Source: Fulverythrobacter ferritrahens (GTDB lineage: Bacteria > Pseudomonadota > Alphaproteobacteria > Sphingomonadales > Sphingomonadaceae). From it: DNA of 64,000 bases. The stretch spans positions 992,001 through 1,056,000 of the forward strand of contig NZ_JACDXU010000001.1 of the NCBI RefSeq assembly GCF_020539485.1, read 5' to 3'. Positions 39,444 to 47,310 of the stretch are shown in pieces (the first letter of the stretch is position 1; each line of letters opens with the position of its first letter). Below the pieces are notes generated by a model, which saw only the letters and a program-made list of their open reading frames with translations, was not told the origin of the DNA and did not search any database. Position numbers and translations under genes: made by a program.

Positions 39444-39449
39444 ATTATG
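39444..39449 (-). promoter_or_regulatory. candidate -10 box for the amidase gene
   Basis: CATAAT (5 of 6) on the minus strand, about 14 nt before ATG 39430 or 44 nt before ATG 39400. No good -35 was found, hence low confidence; it weakly favours the shorter start. Confidence 0.25.
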
Positions 39450-39810
39450 ATACCAGTCGCGCAATTTTCGTGCGCAAAGCGGTTGCCGATGAAAAAACGC
39501 AGTGCTAGCACGTTGCAACCGGGCTATTCTGCCTTGCGAGATCCTACCAGCGCTGCTGCGGCCACTGAAGGCGCAGGCACCGCCGCGGAGAATCCCCTCG
39601 CAGCAATCCCGGTCAATCTCCGGGCTATATTTCGGGAAACGCTTTTCCCGGAAAAAAGGTCCGGCCCGCATACAGGTTGATGCCGAAATGAGAATCTTTT
39701 GCCCCGTACGATCGCCGCAGCCGCAGGGCTGCGTTGCGATGTCGCGGCGCATAGCGGCGCAGCGCACCGGCGACGGGCCGCCCGTTCTTATTTCCGCAGA
39801 CACATTCCGC

Positions 39811-39850
39811 TTCGCCGGCTGCATTCAGCAGACCGGCGAATTTTCAATTT
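39811..39850 (+). terminator. intrinsic-terminator-like hairpin inside the rne leader
   Basis: TTCGCCGG-CTGC-ATTCA-GCAG-A-CCGGCGAA forms a 12-bp stem with one bulged A, immediately followed by TTTTCAATTT. It lies 124 nt before the rne ATG, with no plus-strand gene upstream for several kb, so it fits an attenuator of rne or the end of a small RNA. Confidence 0.6.
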
Positions 39851-39964
39851 CCGGCCGCCACGAATGGCAACGTCCTCGGGCCGCCGGTTTCAACGCATAT
39901 GTGCGCGCCGCTTCCATCCATACCGAAAAGGTCGCAGGAACAGGGCGCGCCTGGAGAATTCATA

Positions 39965-42763
39965 ATGGCCACGCGCATGCTAATCGATGCGCGCCACCCG
40001 GAAGAAACTCGGGTGGCGGTGCTCAAGGGCAATCGGATTGAGGAGTTCGACTTTGAATCTGCTGAGCACAAGCAGATCAAGGGAAATATCTATCTCGCCA
40101 AGGTAACCCGGGTAGAACCCTCGCTGCAGGCGGCATTCGTCGATTTCGGCGGCAACCGGCACGGGTTCCTCGCCTTCAGCGAAATCCACCCCGACTATTA
40201 CCAGATCCCGCGCGAGGATCGTGAGGCGCTGCTCGCCGAAGAAGCTGAAGCCGCCGCCGAGGAAGCCGCTTTGCGCGCAGCCGAGGAAGAAGAGGAAGAC
40301 GCGCTGGCCGAAGAGAGCGAAGGCGATGCCTTTGCGGATGAAATGGCCGGTGAGGATGGCGTCGAGGAAATCGACACCTCCGAGAAGGATGATGTCGCCA
40401 CCATCGAAGGCGGCGAAATCGCCGATGGCGATGAGGAAGACGGCGAAGGCAACGCGGATGACGGCGTTGAAGGCGCCGAAGATGGCAACAAGCCCCGACG
40501 TGGCCGTCGCCAGGGCCGTGGCGGCAATCGCGCCCGCGCCAAGGAAGTGGACGAAGTACGCGCCAAGCGCATGGCGCTGCGCCGCCGCTACAAGATTCAG
40601 GACGTAATCCACAGGCGCCAGGTGCTGCTGGTGCAGGTCGTGAAGGAAGAACGCGGCAACAAGGGCGCCGCCCTCACTACCTATCTCAGCCTTGCTGGCC
40701 GCTATTGCGTGCTGATGCCCAATTCCACTCACGGCGGTGGCATTTCGCGCAAGATTTCCAACGCTTCGGATCGCAAGCGCCTGAAGCAGATCGTGGCCGA
40801 AATGAAGCTGCCCAAGAGCATGGGCTGCATCGTTCGCACAGCCGGTCTCCAGCGCACCAAGCCGGAAATCAAGCGCGACTTCGATTATCTCGCCCGTCTG
40901 TGGGACGAAATCCGCGAAAATACGCTGAAGAGCGCGGCCCCCACGCTGATTCATTCGGACAGCGATCTGGTGAAACGCGCGATCCGCGACATCTATAATC
41001 GCGACATCGAGGAAGTCGTGGTGGAGGGCGAGCTCGGCTACAAGGCCGCGCGCGACTTCATGAAGCTGCTCATGCCCAGCCATGCGCGGCGCGTGAAGGC
41101 CTATTCCGACCCGGTGCCGCTGTTCCAGCGCTATGGCGCGGAAGACCAGCTGACCGCCATGTACGATCCTGTCGTACAGCTGCGTTCGGGCGGTTACATC
41201 GTCATCAATCCGACCGAGGCGCTGGTCTCGATCGACATCAACTCCGGCCGCTCGACCAAGGAACATGGGATCGAGCAGACGGCTCTCGCCACCAATCTCG
41301 AAGCGGCGCATGAAATCGCAAGGCAACTGCGCCTGCGTGACATGGCCGGGCTGGTGGTGATCGACTTCATCGACATGGAGTACAATTCCAACATCCGCAA
41401 AGTCGAACGCGCGATGAAGGACGCCCTCAAGCACGATCGCGCGCGCATTCAGGTGGGTCGTATCTCCGGCTTCGGCCTGATGGAAATGAGCCGTCAGCGC
41501 CTGCGCACCGGCGTGCTGGAAGCCACCACCCGTTCCTGCCCGCATTGCGACGGCACCGGTCTGGTGCGGACCGCCTCCAGCGCGGGCCTTTCCGCCCTGC
41601 GCCTGATCGAGGACGAAGCGGCCAAGGGCAAGGGCACGATCATCACGCTCTATGCCAGCACGGAAGCGTCGATCTATCTGCTCAACGCCAAGCGCGCCGA
41701 TCTGCATGAGATCGAGGATCGCTATGGCGTCACCGTTCAGGTGATCCCCGAGGGCGAGAATGAGGGCGCCAAAATGCGCGTCGTCTCTGGCGGACCGCGT
41801 CCCACTTCCCTCCCCAAGTTCGAACCCATCGTCGATGAGATCGAAGAGGAAGAAGAGCTGGAAGCCTTCGTCGATGAGGAAGAAGACGAAGAGGGCGAGA
41901 ATGACGACCGCAACAAGAAGCGTCGCCGCCGCCGCCGTGGCGGTCGCGGGCGGAAGCGTCGTGACGAGATGGATGAAGGCTCCGACGAGGAGCGTGAGGA
42001 TGACGAATCCGAGGCCGGGGAAGATTCCGCAGCTGATGAGGGCGAGTCCGACGAATCTGATACCCCGACTGACGAAGACGGCGAAGGCTCCCCTCGCAAG
42101 AAGCGCCGTCGGCGTGGTGGCCGCAACCGCCGCAAGAAGCGTCTGGACGGTGAAGGCGAAGGGGAAGGTGAAGCCGAAGGCGCTGCCCAGGACGGCGAAA
42201 GTGCTGCAGAAGATGCAGAGGTAGCGGAAGCCGAACTGGCGGAAACTGCCGAGCCGGCCGCCGAAGAGGCCGCAACTGTGGAGGCTCCGGTTGAAACGCC
42301 CAAGCCCAAGGCCCGCCGCAGCCGCGCAAAGAAGGTGAAGGAAGAACCTGCCACCGATGCGGAAACGACTGCCGGGGAAGCCAGCGTGGCAGAACCCGCT
42401 GCAGCTGCCGAGGAGGCTCCTCCCGCCAAGCCGAAGCGCACGCGTCGCAAGAAGGCAGATGCCGAAGCAGAAGCTGCCGCCGCTGCGGAAGCGGCCGTAG
42501 AGACGCCCGCTGCGGAAGTCTCTGCGGAGGTGGCACCGGCCAAGCCGAAGCGCACTCGCCGCAAGAAGGCCGAGCCGACTGCGGAAGCACCGGCTGCAGA
42601 AGTGGCAGCTCCCGAAGCCGCGCCCGCCGAGACGGTAGCGGAAGTGGCCACTGCCGAACCGGCCGCACCTTCCGAGCCGGAGCCCGCTGCGGCTCAGGAA
42701 GCATCACCGGAAAGCTCCGCCTCACCCCGTCGCGGCTGGTGGCAGCGCACTTTCGGAGAATAG
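39965..42763 (+). CDS. rne: ribonuclease E (RNase E/G family)
   Basis: A 932-residue essential endoribonuclease and degradosome scaffold. The S1 domain (about 35-85 and 205-265) is split by an acidic insert (about 86-205) ending in an Arg/Gly-rich patch, an alphaproteobacterial trait. The catalytic metal-binding Asp residues are in VSIDINSG and VVIDFIDM. The zinc-link cysteines are in SCPHCDGTG. The C-terminal 300 residues are low-complexity (Glu/Ala, Arg-rich, KPKRTRRKKA repeats), the expected disordered scaffold. The start ATG 39965 has GGAG 11 nt upstream. The 534-bp leader is structured. Confidence 0.96.
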   Translation: MATRMLIDARHPEETRVAVLKGNRIEEFDFESAEHKQIKGNIYLAKVTRVEPSLQAAFVDFGGNRHGFLAFSEIHPDYYQIPREDREALLAEEAEAAAEEAALRAAEEEEEDALAEESEGDAFADEMAGEDGVEEIDTSEKDDVATIEGGEIADGDEEDGEGNADDGVEGAEDGNKPRRGRRQGRGGNRARAKEVDEVRAKRMALRRRYKIQDVIHRRQVLLVQVVKEERGNKGAALTTYLSLAGRYCVLMPNSTHGGGISRKISNASDRKRLKQIVAEMKLPKSMGCIVRTAGLQRTKPEIKRDFDYLARLWDEIRENTLKSAAPTLIHSDSDLVKRAIRDIYNRDIEEVVVEGELGYKAARDFMKLLMPSHARRVKAYSDPVPLFQRYGAEDQLTAMYDPVVQLRSGGYIVINPTEALVSIDINSGRSTKEHGIEQTALATNLEAAHEIARQLRLRDMAGLVVIDFIDMEYNSNIRKVERAMKDALKHDRARIQVGRISGFGLMEMSRQRLRTGVLEATTRSCPHCDGTGLVRTASSAGLSALRLIEDEAAKGKGTIITLYASTEASIYLLNAKRADLHEIEDRYGVTVQVIPEGENEGAKMRVVSGGPRPTSLPKFEPIVDEIEEEEELEAFVDEEEDEEGENDDRNKKRRRRRRGGRGRKRRDEMDEGSDEEREDDESEAGEDSAADEGESDESDTPTDEDGEGSPRKKRRRRGGRNRRKKRLDGEGEGEGEAEGAAQDGESAAEDAEVAEAELAETAEPAAEEAATVEAPVETPKPKARRSRAKKVKEEPATDAETTAGEASVAEPAAAAEEAPPAKPKRTRRKKADAEAEAAAAAEAAVETPAAEVSAEVAPAKPKRTRRKKAEPTAEAPAAEVAAPEAAPAETVAEVATAEPAAPSEPEPAAAQEASPESSASPRRGWWQRTFGE

Positions 42764-42777
42764 GCCCAGAAAGGTTA

Positions 42778-42850
42778 TCCCGGCCGTTCGGAACCCGCCC
42801 TCTCAGCCGCTCTTGCGGTGACACTGGCGGGGCCTCTGCAACGGCCGGGA
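42778..42850. terminator. nested three-tier stem-loop after rne
   Basis: Starting 15 nt after the rne stop, three nested inverted repeats are perfect: TCCCGGCCGTT / AACGGCCGGGA (11 bp, 42778-42788 with 42840-42850), CCCGCC / GGCGGG (42794-42799 with 42826-42831) and CCGC-TCTT-GCGG (42807-42818). It lies between convergent genes and folds on both strands. The rest of the 184-bp gap contains only a short GCAGC/GCTGC repeat. Confidence 0.55.
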
Positions 42851-42947
42851 CAGTCTAAGTCAAGGCAGCCCGGCTGCTGGATGTGGCTGGCGGGAAATAC
42901 GGCCCTCGTCGTCGTAATGGTGACGCTACATCATCGCTGTCCGGCCT

Positions 42948-43583
42948 CTACGGCCCGGGCTTCACGGCGACGCCCCATTCCATGAACCCGGCCCAGCGGG
43001 GCATCTTGCTCATGTAGAGACTGCTGGAATCCGCAATCTCGAAACCAGTCCGTTTCACGGCGGGCCTCACTTCGCGGGTCAGATGGCAATTGCCCATCAT
43101 CCTCTTCCAGACCGGCTCGATCATACGCTGGGCGCGATAAACGCCGGGTTCCGGCGCGCGGCCATGTTCGAGGAACAACAGCCTGCCGCCGGGCGCCATA
43201 ATACGGCGCATCTCCGCGAGCACACGCGTCTGATCGGTGACCGAGCACATTGTGTAGGTACAGACCACCGTATCGAAACTGTCATCCGGAAAGGGGATCG
43301 CTTCACCCTTCCCGATCCGGATATCGGCCTGCCAGCCCTTCTCCTGCGCGGCCTTCAGCGCGCCGTCCAGCATGGCGGGGGAAGGATCGATAGCAGCAAA
43401 GCTCGTCACGCGGGACGGATCGTAGAATTGCTGGTTCAGCCCGCCGCCACAACCCAGTTCGAATACGCGGCCTTGCGCCAGCGGCACTAGGTGGCCCCGC
43501 AATTCATGGATGCGCGCATCATTGCAGGCGCACTTGATGATCCGGGGGAGGACAGCCTCCTCATACCAGCTGCGCAGTCCCAT
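42948..43583 (-). CDS. class I SAM-dependent methyltransferase
   Basis: A 211-residue cytoplasmic methyltransferase of the UbiE/Methyltransf_11 kind. Motif I is [11 protein letters not shown], followed by AIDPSPAML and the [13 protein letters not shown] segment, then [10 protein letters not shown]. Such proteins include phospholipid and quinone methylases and METTL7-like enzymes; substrate cannot be assigned. ATG 43583 ([10 protein letters not shown]) has AGGAGAG just upstream, which decides against the longer frame to 43841. Divergent from sdhB. Confidence 0.88.
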   Translation of the reverse strand: MGLRSWYEEAVLPRIIKCACNDARIHELRGHLVPLAQGRVFELGCGGGLNQQFYDPSRVTSFAAIDPSPAMLDGALKAAQEKGWQADIRIGKGEAIPFPDDSFDTVVCTYTMCSVTDQTRVLAEMRRIMAPGGRLLFLEHGRAPEPGVYRAQRMIEPVWKRMMGNCHLTREVRPAVKRTGFEIADSSSLYMSKMPRWAGFMEWGVAVKPGP

Positions 43584-43694
43584 CCGCTCTCCTCTTCCGC
43601 CCGCCGTGCCCTGCCGGACCGGCGTAGTTCTATCGGAAAGGGTAATGGGCTGGCCTGGGGGGATGACGCAATGGTCTTTTTCACGCCCCACCGC

Positions 43695-43721
43695 CTTGCC
43701 CCGCGCCGCACAATCGCTAGA
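43695..43721 (+). promoter_or_regulatory. candidate sdhB promoter
   Basis: TTGCCC and CTAGAG separated by 15 nt (16 if CTTGCC is taken), about 28 nt before the sdhB ATG. It shares the CTAGA core with the nuoA and amtB candidates. Confidence 0.35.
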
Positions 43722-43749
43722 GAGAACGAGACTCAGCAGGATCGCACCG

Positions 43750-44532
43750 ATGGCAACCTTCACACTCCCCGCGAACAGCAAGATCACCGGCAAGAGCCGC
43801 GACCATTCCACACCCGGCGCCACTCGCCCCAAGAAGTTCAAGGTCTATCGCTATGACCCGGAGAGCGGAGAGAATCCGCGCTTCGACACATTCGAGCTGG
43901 ATCTGGACCAGACAGGCCCGATGGTGCTGGACGCCCTGCTCAAGATCAAGAACGAGGTGGACCCCACCCTCACCTTCCGCCGCTCCTGCCGCGAAGGGAT
44001 CTGCGGATCCTGCGCGATGAACATGAACGGCAAGAACGGCTTGGCCTGCACCACCGCGATTGAGGATCTTTCAGGCGAAATCCGCATCACGCCGCTGCCG
44101 CATATGGAAGTGGTGAAGGATCTGGTGCCCGATTTCACCCATTTCTACGCGCAATATGCCTCGATTCGCCCCTGGCTTCAAACGGTCAGCCCCACGCCTT
44201 CGGGCAAGGAACGGCTGCAGAGCCCCGAACAGCGCGAGAAGCTGGACGGGCTTTACGAGTGCATCCTGTGCGCCTGCTGCTCCACTTCCTGCCCAAGCTA
44301 TTGGTGGAATTCGGACAAGTTCCTCGGCCCGGCCATTCTTCTGCAGGCCTATCGTTGGCTGGCTGACAGCCGTGACGAGATGACCGGTGAGCGGCTGGAC
44401 GAGCTGGAAGATCCCTTCCGCCTCTATCGCTGCCACACGATCATGAACTGCGCCAATGCCTGCCCCAAGGGCCTCAGCCCCGCCCGCGCCATTGCCGAGA
44501 TCAAGAAGATGCAGGCAGAAAGGCACGGCTGA
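43750..44532 (+). CDS. sdhB: succinate dehydrogenase iron-sulfur subunit
   Basis: A 260-residue subunit of complex II. The [2Fe-2S] ligands are in [15 protein letters not shown], the [4Fe-4S] in [11 protein letters not shown] and the [3Fe-4S] in [14 protein letters not shown], so all three clusters are intact. ATG 43750 ([10 protein letters not shown]) is the family start. The other subunits (sdhC, sdhD, sdhA), normally upstream, are not here; a methyltransferase gene on the other strand occupies that place, so the operon is split in this organism. GFA and zapE genes follow on the same strand. Confidence 0.96.
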   Translation: MATFTLPANSKITGKSRDHSTPGATRPKKFKVYRYDPESGENPRFDTFELDLDQTGPMVLDALLKIKNEVDPTLTFRRSCREGICGSCAMNMNGKNGLACTTAIEDLSGEIRITPLPHMEVVKDLVPDFTHFYAQYASIRPWLQTVSPTPSGKERLQSPEQREKLDGLYECILCACCSTSCPSYWWNSDKFLGPAILLQAYRWLADSRDEMTGERLDELEDPFRLYRCHTIMNCANACPKGLSPARAIAEIKKMQAERHG

Positions 44533-44537
44533 TCGCC

Positions 44538-44975
44538 ATGGTGGATGCCGGTACTGTTCTGGAAGGTGGCTGCCTGTGCGGAGCGATCCGTTACAGGCTG
44601 ACCGGCCCCAGCCTGTTCGTCTCGCAATGTTGCTGCAAGGATTGCCAGAAGGCCACCGGCACCGGCCATACGACCATCGTAGGCATTCACAAAAGCCAGC
44701 TCGAACTGGAAGGCACACCTGCAACCTACACCAATGTGGGGGAAACCGGCGGCAGTGTCACTCGCCATTTCTGCGGCACCTGTGCGGGGCGGCTCTATAC
44801 GTCGGGGGATCTGCCGGGCGATCACATCATGGTGCAGGCCGGATCGCTGGACGATCCCAGCGCCATTTCGCCGCAAAGCGTGATCTATCTGAAGAATGCC
44901 CCAGTCTGGGATCGCTTCGACCCTGACCTGCCCAAGTTCGAGGCCATGCAGCCGCGCGAAAATCACGCCCGCTGA
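44538..44975 (+). CDS. GFA (CENP-V-like) family zinc protein
   Basis: A 145-residue protein with the CENP-V/GFA zinc fold. Cysteine ligands are seen in GGCLCGAIRY, SQCCCKDCQKATG and HFCGTCAGRLY. Members were named for glutathione-dependent formaldehyde-activating enzyme, but most have unknown activity. It begins 5 nt after sdhB and its stop overlaps the zapE start region, so the three genes are likely co-transcribed. Confidence 0.92.
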   Translation: MVDAGTVLEGGCLCGAIRYRLTGPSLFVSQCCCKDCQKATGTGHTTIVGIHKSQLELEGTPATYTNVGETGGSVTRHFCGTCAGRLYTSGDLPGDHIMVQAGSLDDPSAISPQSVIYLKNAPVWDRFDPDLPKFEAMQPRENHAR

Positions 44976-46093
44976 TGACCGGAATGCTGGTTCGGTACGA
45001 GGCTTTGCTGGCCGCCGGCGAGTTGCGCCCCGATCCGGAGCAACGCGCGGCAGCAGGGCGGTTGGATGCGCTGCAGCGCGAGTTGGAGCAAGGCTCTCAC
45101 AAACCGGGGCTGCTGGGGCGGCTGTTCGGCAAGAAGGCCGGGAACCCGCGCGGGGTCTATCTGTGGGGCGGCGTCGGGCGCGGCAAGTCCATGTTGATGG
45201 ACCTGTTTCACGAAACGCTGGGCATTCCTGAGAAACGTCGCGTCCATTTCCATGCTTTCATGCTGGAAGTCCACGCCCTGCTGCGCGAGGCCCGACAGAG
45301 CGAGAGCGGCGATCCGATCCCGCCTGTTGCCGCAAAACTGGCCCAGGGCCTGCGAGTCCTCGCTTTTGACGAAATGGTGGTGAACAATTCCGCCGATGCC
45401 ATGATCATGAGCCGCCTGTTCCGCGCATTGATGATGGACGAAGGCGTTACGGTGGTGACCACATCGAACCGTGCGCCTTCCGATCTCTACAAGGATGGCC
45501 TCAATCGCGAGCATTTCCTGCCCTTCATCTCACTCATCGAAAGCGAGATGGACGTGCTGGCCCTCAACGGTCCCGTCGATTACCGGCTCCAGCGTCTCGG
45601 CGGAATGGCCACCTGGCACACTCCGCTTGGCCCCGAAGCGACGGATCAGGTGCGGGAGGCGTTCTTCCGCCTGACCGATTACGCGCCCGAAGATGCCGCC
45701 CATGTGCCGAGTGCGGAACTTGAGGTTGGCGGGGGGCGTAAGCTGTTCGTGCCCAAGAGCCTGAAGGGCGTGGGAGTATTCAGCTTCAAACGGCTATGCG
45801 GCGAGGCGCGCGGCGCGGCGGATTACCTTGCCATTGCCAGAACCTATCACACCGTGATTCTGGTCGGGATACCGGTGATGGGTCCGGATCAGCGCAACGA
45901 AGCCGCGCGCTTCGTGACGCTGATCGATGCCCTGTACGAACATAATGTAATCCTGCTGGCGGCCGCAGCGGCAGAGCCCGAGAACCTCTACAAGGCAGGA
46001 GACGGGCGCTTCGAATTCGAACGCACCGTCAGCCGCCTGATGGAAATGCAGAGCGCCGATTATCTTGCCAGAGGCCACGGCGCCGCCAGCTGA
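44975..46093 (+). CDS. zapE: cell division protein ZapE (AFG1-like ATPase)
   Basis: A 372-residue AAA-family P-loop ATPase. Walker A is GGVGRGKSML; Walker B is RVLAFDEMVV; TTSNRAP is the sensor-like segment. ZapE associates with the division ring under stress in E. coli, and its mitochondrial relative (AFG1/LACE1) assists turnover of respiratory complexes, which makes its place downstream of sdhB notable. ATG 44975 shares a base with the GFA stop. Confidence 0.93.
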   Translation: MTGMLVRYEALLAAGELRPDPEQRAAAGRLDALQRELEQGSHKPGLLGRLFGKKAGNPRGVYLWGGVGRGKSMLMDLFHETLGIPEKRRVHFHAFMLEVHALLREARQSESGDPIPPVAAKLAQGLRVLAFDEMVVNNSADAMIMSRLFRALMMDEGVTVVTTSNRAPSDLYKDGLNREHFLPFISLIESEMDVLALNGPVDYRLQRLGGMATWHTPLGPEATDQVREAFFRLTDYAPEDAAHVPSAELEVGGGRKLFVPKSLKGVGVFSFKRLCGEARGAADYLAIARTYHTVILVGIPVMGPDQRNEAARFVTLIDALYEHNVILLAAAAAEPENLYKAGDGRFEFERTVSRLMEMQSADYLARGHGAAS

Positions 46094-46106
46094 TTTGCGG
46101 GGTCCG

Positions 46107-46132
46107 ATTTGCGGGGGGCCCGATCCGCAAAT
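46107..46132. terminator. stem-loop between convergent zapE and crotonase genes
   Basis: ATTTGCGG and CCGCAAAT form a perfect 8-bp stem with a 10-nt loop. A second ATTTGCGG copy at 46093-46100 gives the 3' arm an alternative partner. No T-run. Confidence 0.45.
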
Positions 46133-46146
46133 GCCCGATCAGTGCA

Positions 46147-47109
46147 TCAGGCTGCCGCGCGTGAAAGCCTTGTCTGGGCCGCCGCAAGCCTGCTCATCAC
46201 CTTGAGGTCCTGCTCCCGCAATTGCAGCGCGGCATCGGCCCACAGATCGACGATCCGCTTCATTTCCTCAAGCCGGATCGGCTGTGCAACTTTCATTGCC
46301 TTGCGGGCATTCACAAGGCCACCATGGCGCCGTTCGGACTTGTCGATGAAGTCCCGGCAGGCCTTGAGCCCCTCCCCCGGTTCGGCCAGCTTATGGACGA
46401 TCCCCAAATCATACATCTGCTCTGCGGTGTAGGTCTCGTTGGATACGATCAGCCGGTCAGCCATCGCCGCGCCGAGCTTTCGCGACAGATAGGCATGAGC
46501 GCCCATGCCGGGGAACAGGCCGAACATCACTTCAGGCAGGCCGAAAGTCGCGCCCCGTTCCGCGATGATGTAGTCAAACGACAGAAGCGCCTCGAAACCG
46601 CCGCCCAGCGCCGCACCTTCGACAAGGCCGATGGTCAGCATCGGAAGATCGAGGCACTGCGTGTTGCGCTGCAGGATCTCCACGCATTTATAGCCGTATT
46701 GGGCCAGCGCGGCACGATCGCGTTGCCTGATAAGCCTCTGGAAAAGCTCCAGATCGCCGCCGAAGCAGAATACGCCTGGCGCCCGGCTTCCCAGAACGAG
46801 GAAACGCAGCGGCACCTTTCCGGGGCCAAAACTATCCCCGATCAGACGCTGCCAGTTGATGAAATCGCCCAGCATGGCCGGAGAAAAACTCGGCCGCCCG
46901 GCAGGGCGCATATAGGTCCAGAGGGTCTGGCGGGAATCCTCGTAGAGGACATCCAGTTCCTTGAGCTGGAACAGCTCTTCCGGAATGGCCAGGTGCCTTG
47001 CCCCCGCAGTGACGAGATATTCCTCGCCCTCACCGAGAAGCATGGCGGGGCGCTCGCCCCCATCAGATTCCAATTCGCCCCTGTCGAGACTGCTCGCCAG
47101 TCGATCCAT
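46147..47109 (-). CDS. DSF synthase-like crotonase (RpfF family)
   Basis: A 320-residue enoyl-CoA hydratase/crotonase-fold protein. Over most of its length it follows the pattern of RpfF, which makes the diffusible signal factor (a cis-2-unsaturated fatty acid) from acyl-ACP by dehydration and thioester cleavage: WTYMRPAGRPSFSP, APGVFCFGGDLELF, ALGGGFEALLS, FGLPEVMFGLFPGMGAH. The two catalytic glutamates are Glu173 and Glu193, 20 apart as in RpfF (141 and 161). Sensor genes rpfC and rpfG are not in the window. GAGGGA precedes the ATG. Confidence 0.8.
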   Translation of the reverse strand: MDRLASSLDRGELESDGGERPAMLLGEGEEYLVTAGARHLAIPEELFQLKELDVLYEDSRQTLWTYMRPAGRPSFSPAMLGDFINWQRLIGDSFGPGKVPLRFLVLGSRAPGVFCFGGDLELFQRLIRQRDRAALAQYGYKCVEILQRNTQCLDLPMLTIGLVEGAALGGGFEALLSFDYIIAERGATFGLPEVMFGLFPGMGAHAYLSRKLGAAMADRLIVSNETYTAEQMYDLGIVHKLAEPGEGLKACRDFIDKSERRHGGLVNARKAMKVAQPIRLEEMKRIVDLWADAALQLREQDLKVMSRLAAAQTRLSRAAA

Positions 47110-47176
47110 AGACAGATCCCTCTTTCGCGACCCCCTGTCTGCTGAATTTTTATGTTCTTCGCAGAAGTCATTGAAG

Positions 47177-47206
47177 AATCTACGTCACGGGGGAGACTCT
47201 TGGCAA
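47177..47206 (-). promoter_or_regulatory. candidate promoter of the DSF synthase-like gene
   Basis: On the minus strand TTGCCA (5 of 6) is followed after 18 nt by TAGATT, about 68 nt before the ATG. The -35 box overlaps the right half of the inverted repeat at 47200-47222. Confidence 0.4.
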
Positions 47207-47222
47207 ACGATTTGTTTACCAA
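47200..47222. promoter_or_regulatory. 23-bp inverted repeat, putative repressor operator
   Basis: TTGGCAAAC-GATTT-GTTTACCAA: two 9-bp arms matching at 8 positions around a 5-bp centre, A/T-rich in GC-rich surroundings. It sits 91 bp upstream of the DSF synthase-like start and overlaps its likely -35 box, the classic place for a repressor. Confidence 0.5.
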
Positions 47223-47310
47223 ACTCATCCGCAATGACGCTTATCTCCCTCCCAGCTGGCGCAACGGGCTATCCATTTGCCTTCGATGGTTGGGCCCAAA
47301 AGGGAGCGCC

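Larger units (their letters stand above)
39431..39964 (+). ncRNA. structured rne leader region or small RNA, no coding gene
   Basis: A 534-bp stretch between divergent amidase and rne without a convincing gene; the 179-codon plus-strand frame there is atypical and runs into rne out of frame. It holds three strong hairpins on the plus strand: 39631-39652 (GGGAAA-CGCT-TTTCCC core), 39711-39740 (ATCGC-CGCAGCC / GGCTGCG-TT-GCGAT) and the terminator-like one at 39811-39840. RNase E mRNA leaders are known in other bacteria to mediate self-regulation; a comparable role here is inference. A rne promoter was not identified with confidence. Confidence 0.45.

Noticed and set aside
39502-40041. A 179-codon plus-strand frame in the amidase-rne gap
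   Set aside because: Overlaps the start of rne in another frame, has no ribosome site and atypical composition; the region is better explained as a structured leader.
43583-43841. N-terminal membrane extension of the 42948 methyltransferase
   Set aside because: A strong AGGAGAG ribosome site precedes ATG 43583 and the extension would overlap the sdhB coding start; treated as non-coding.
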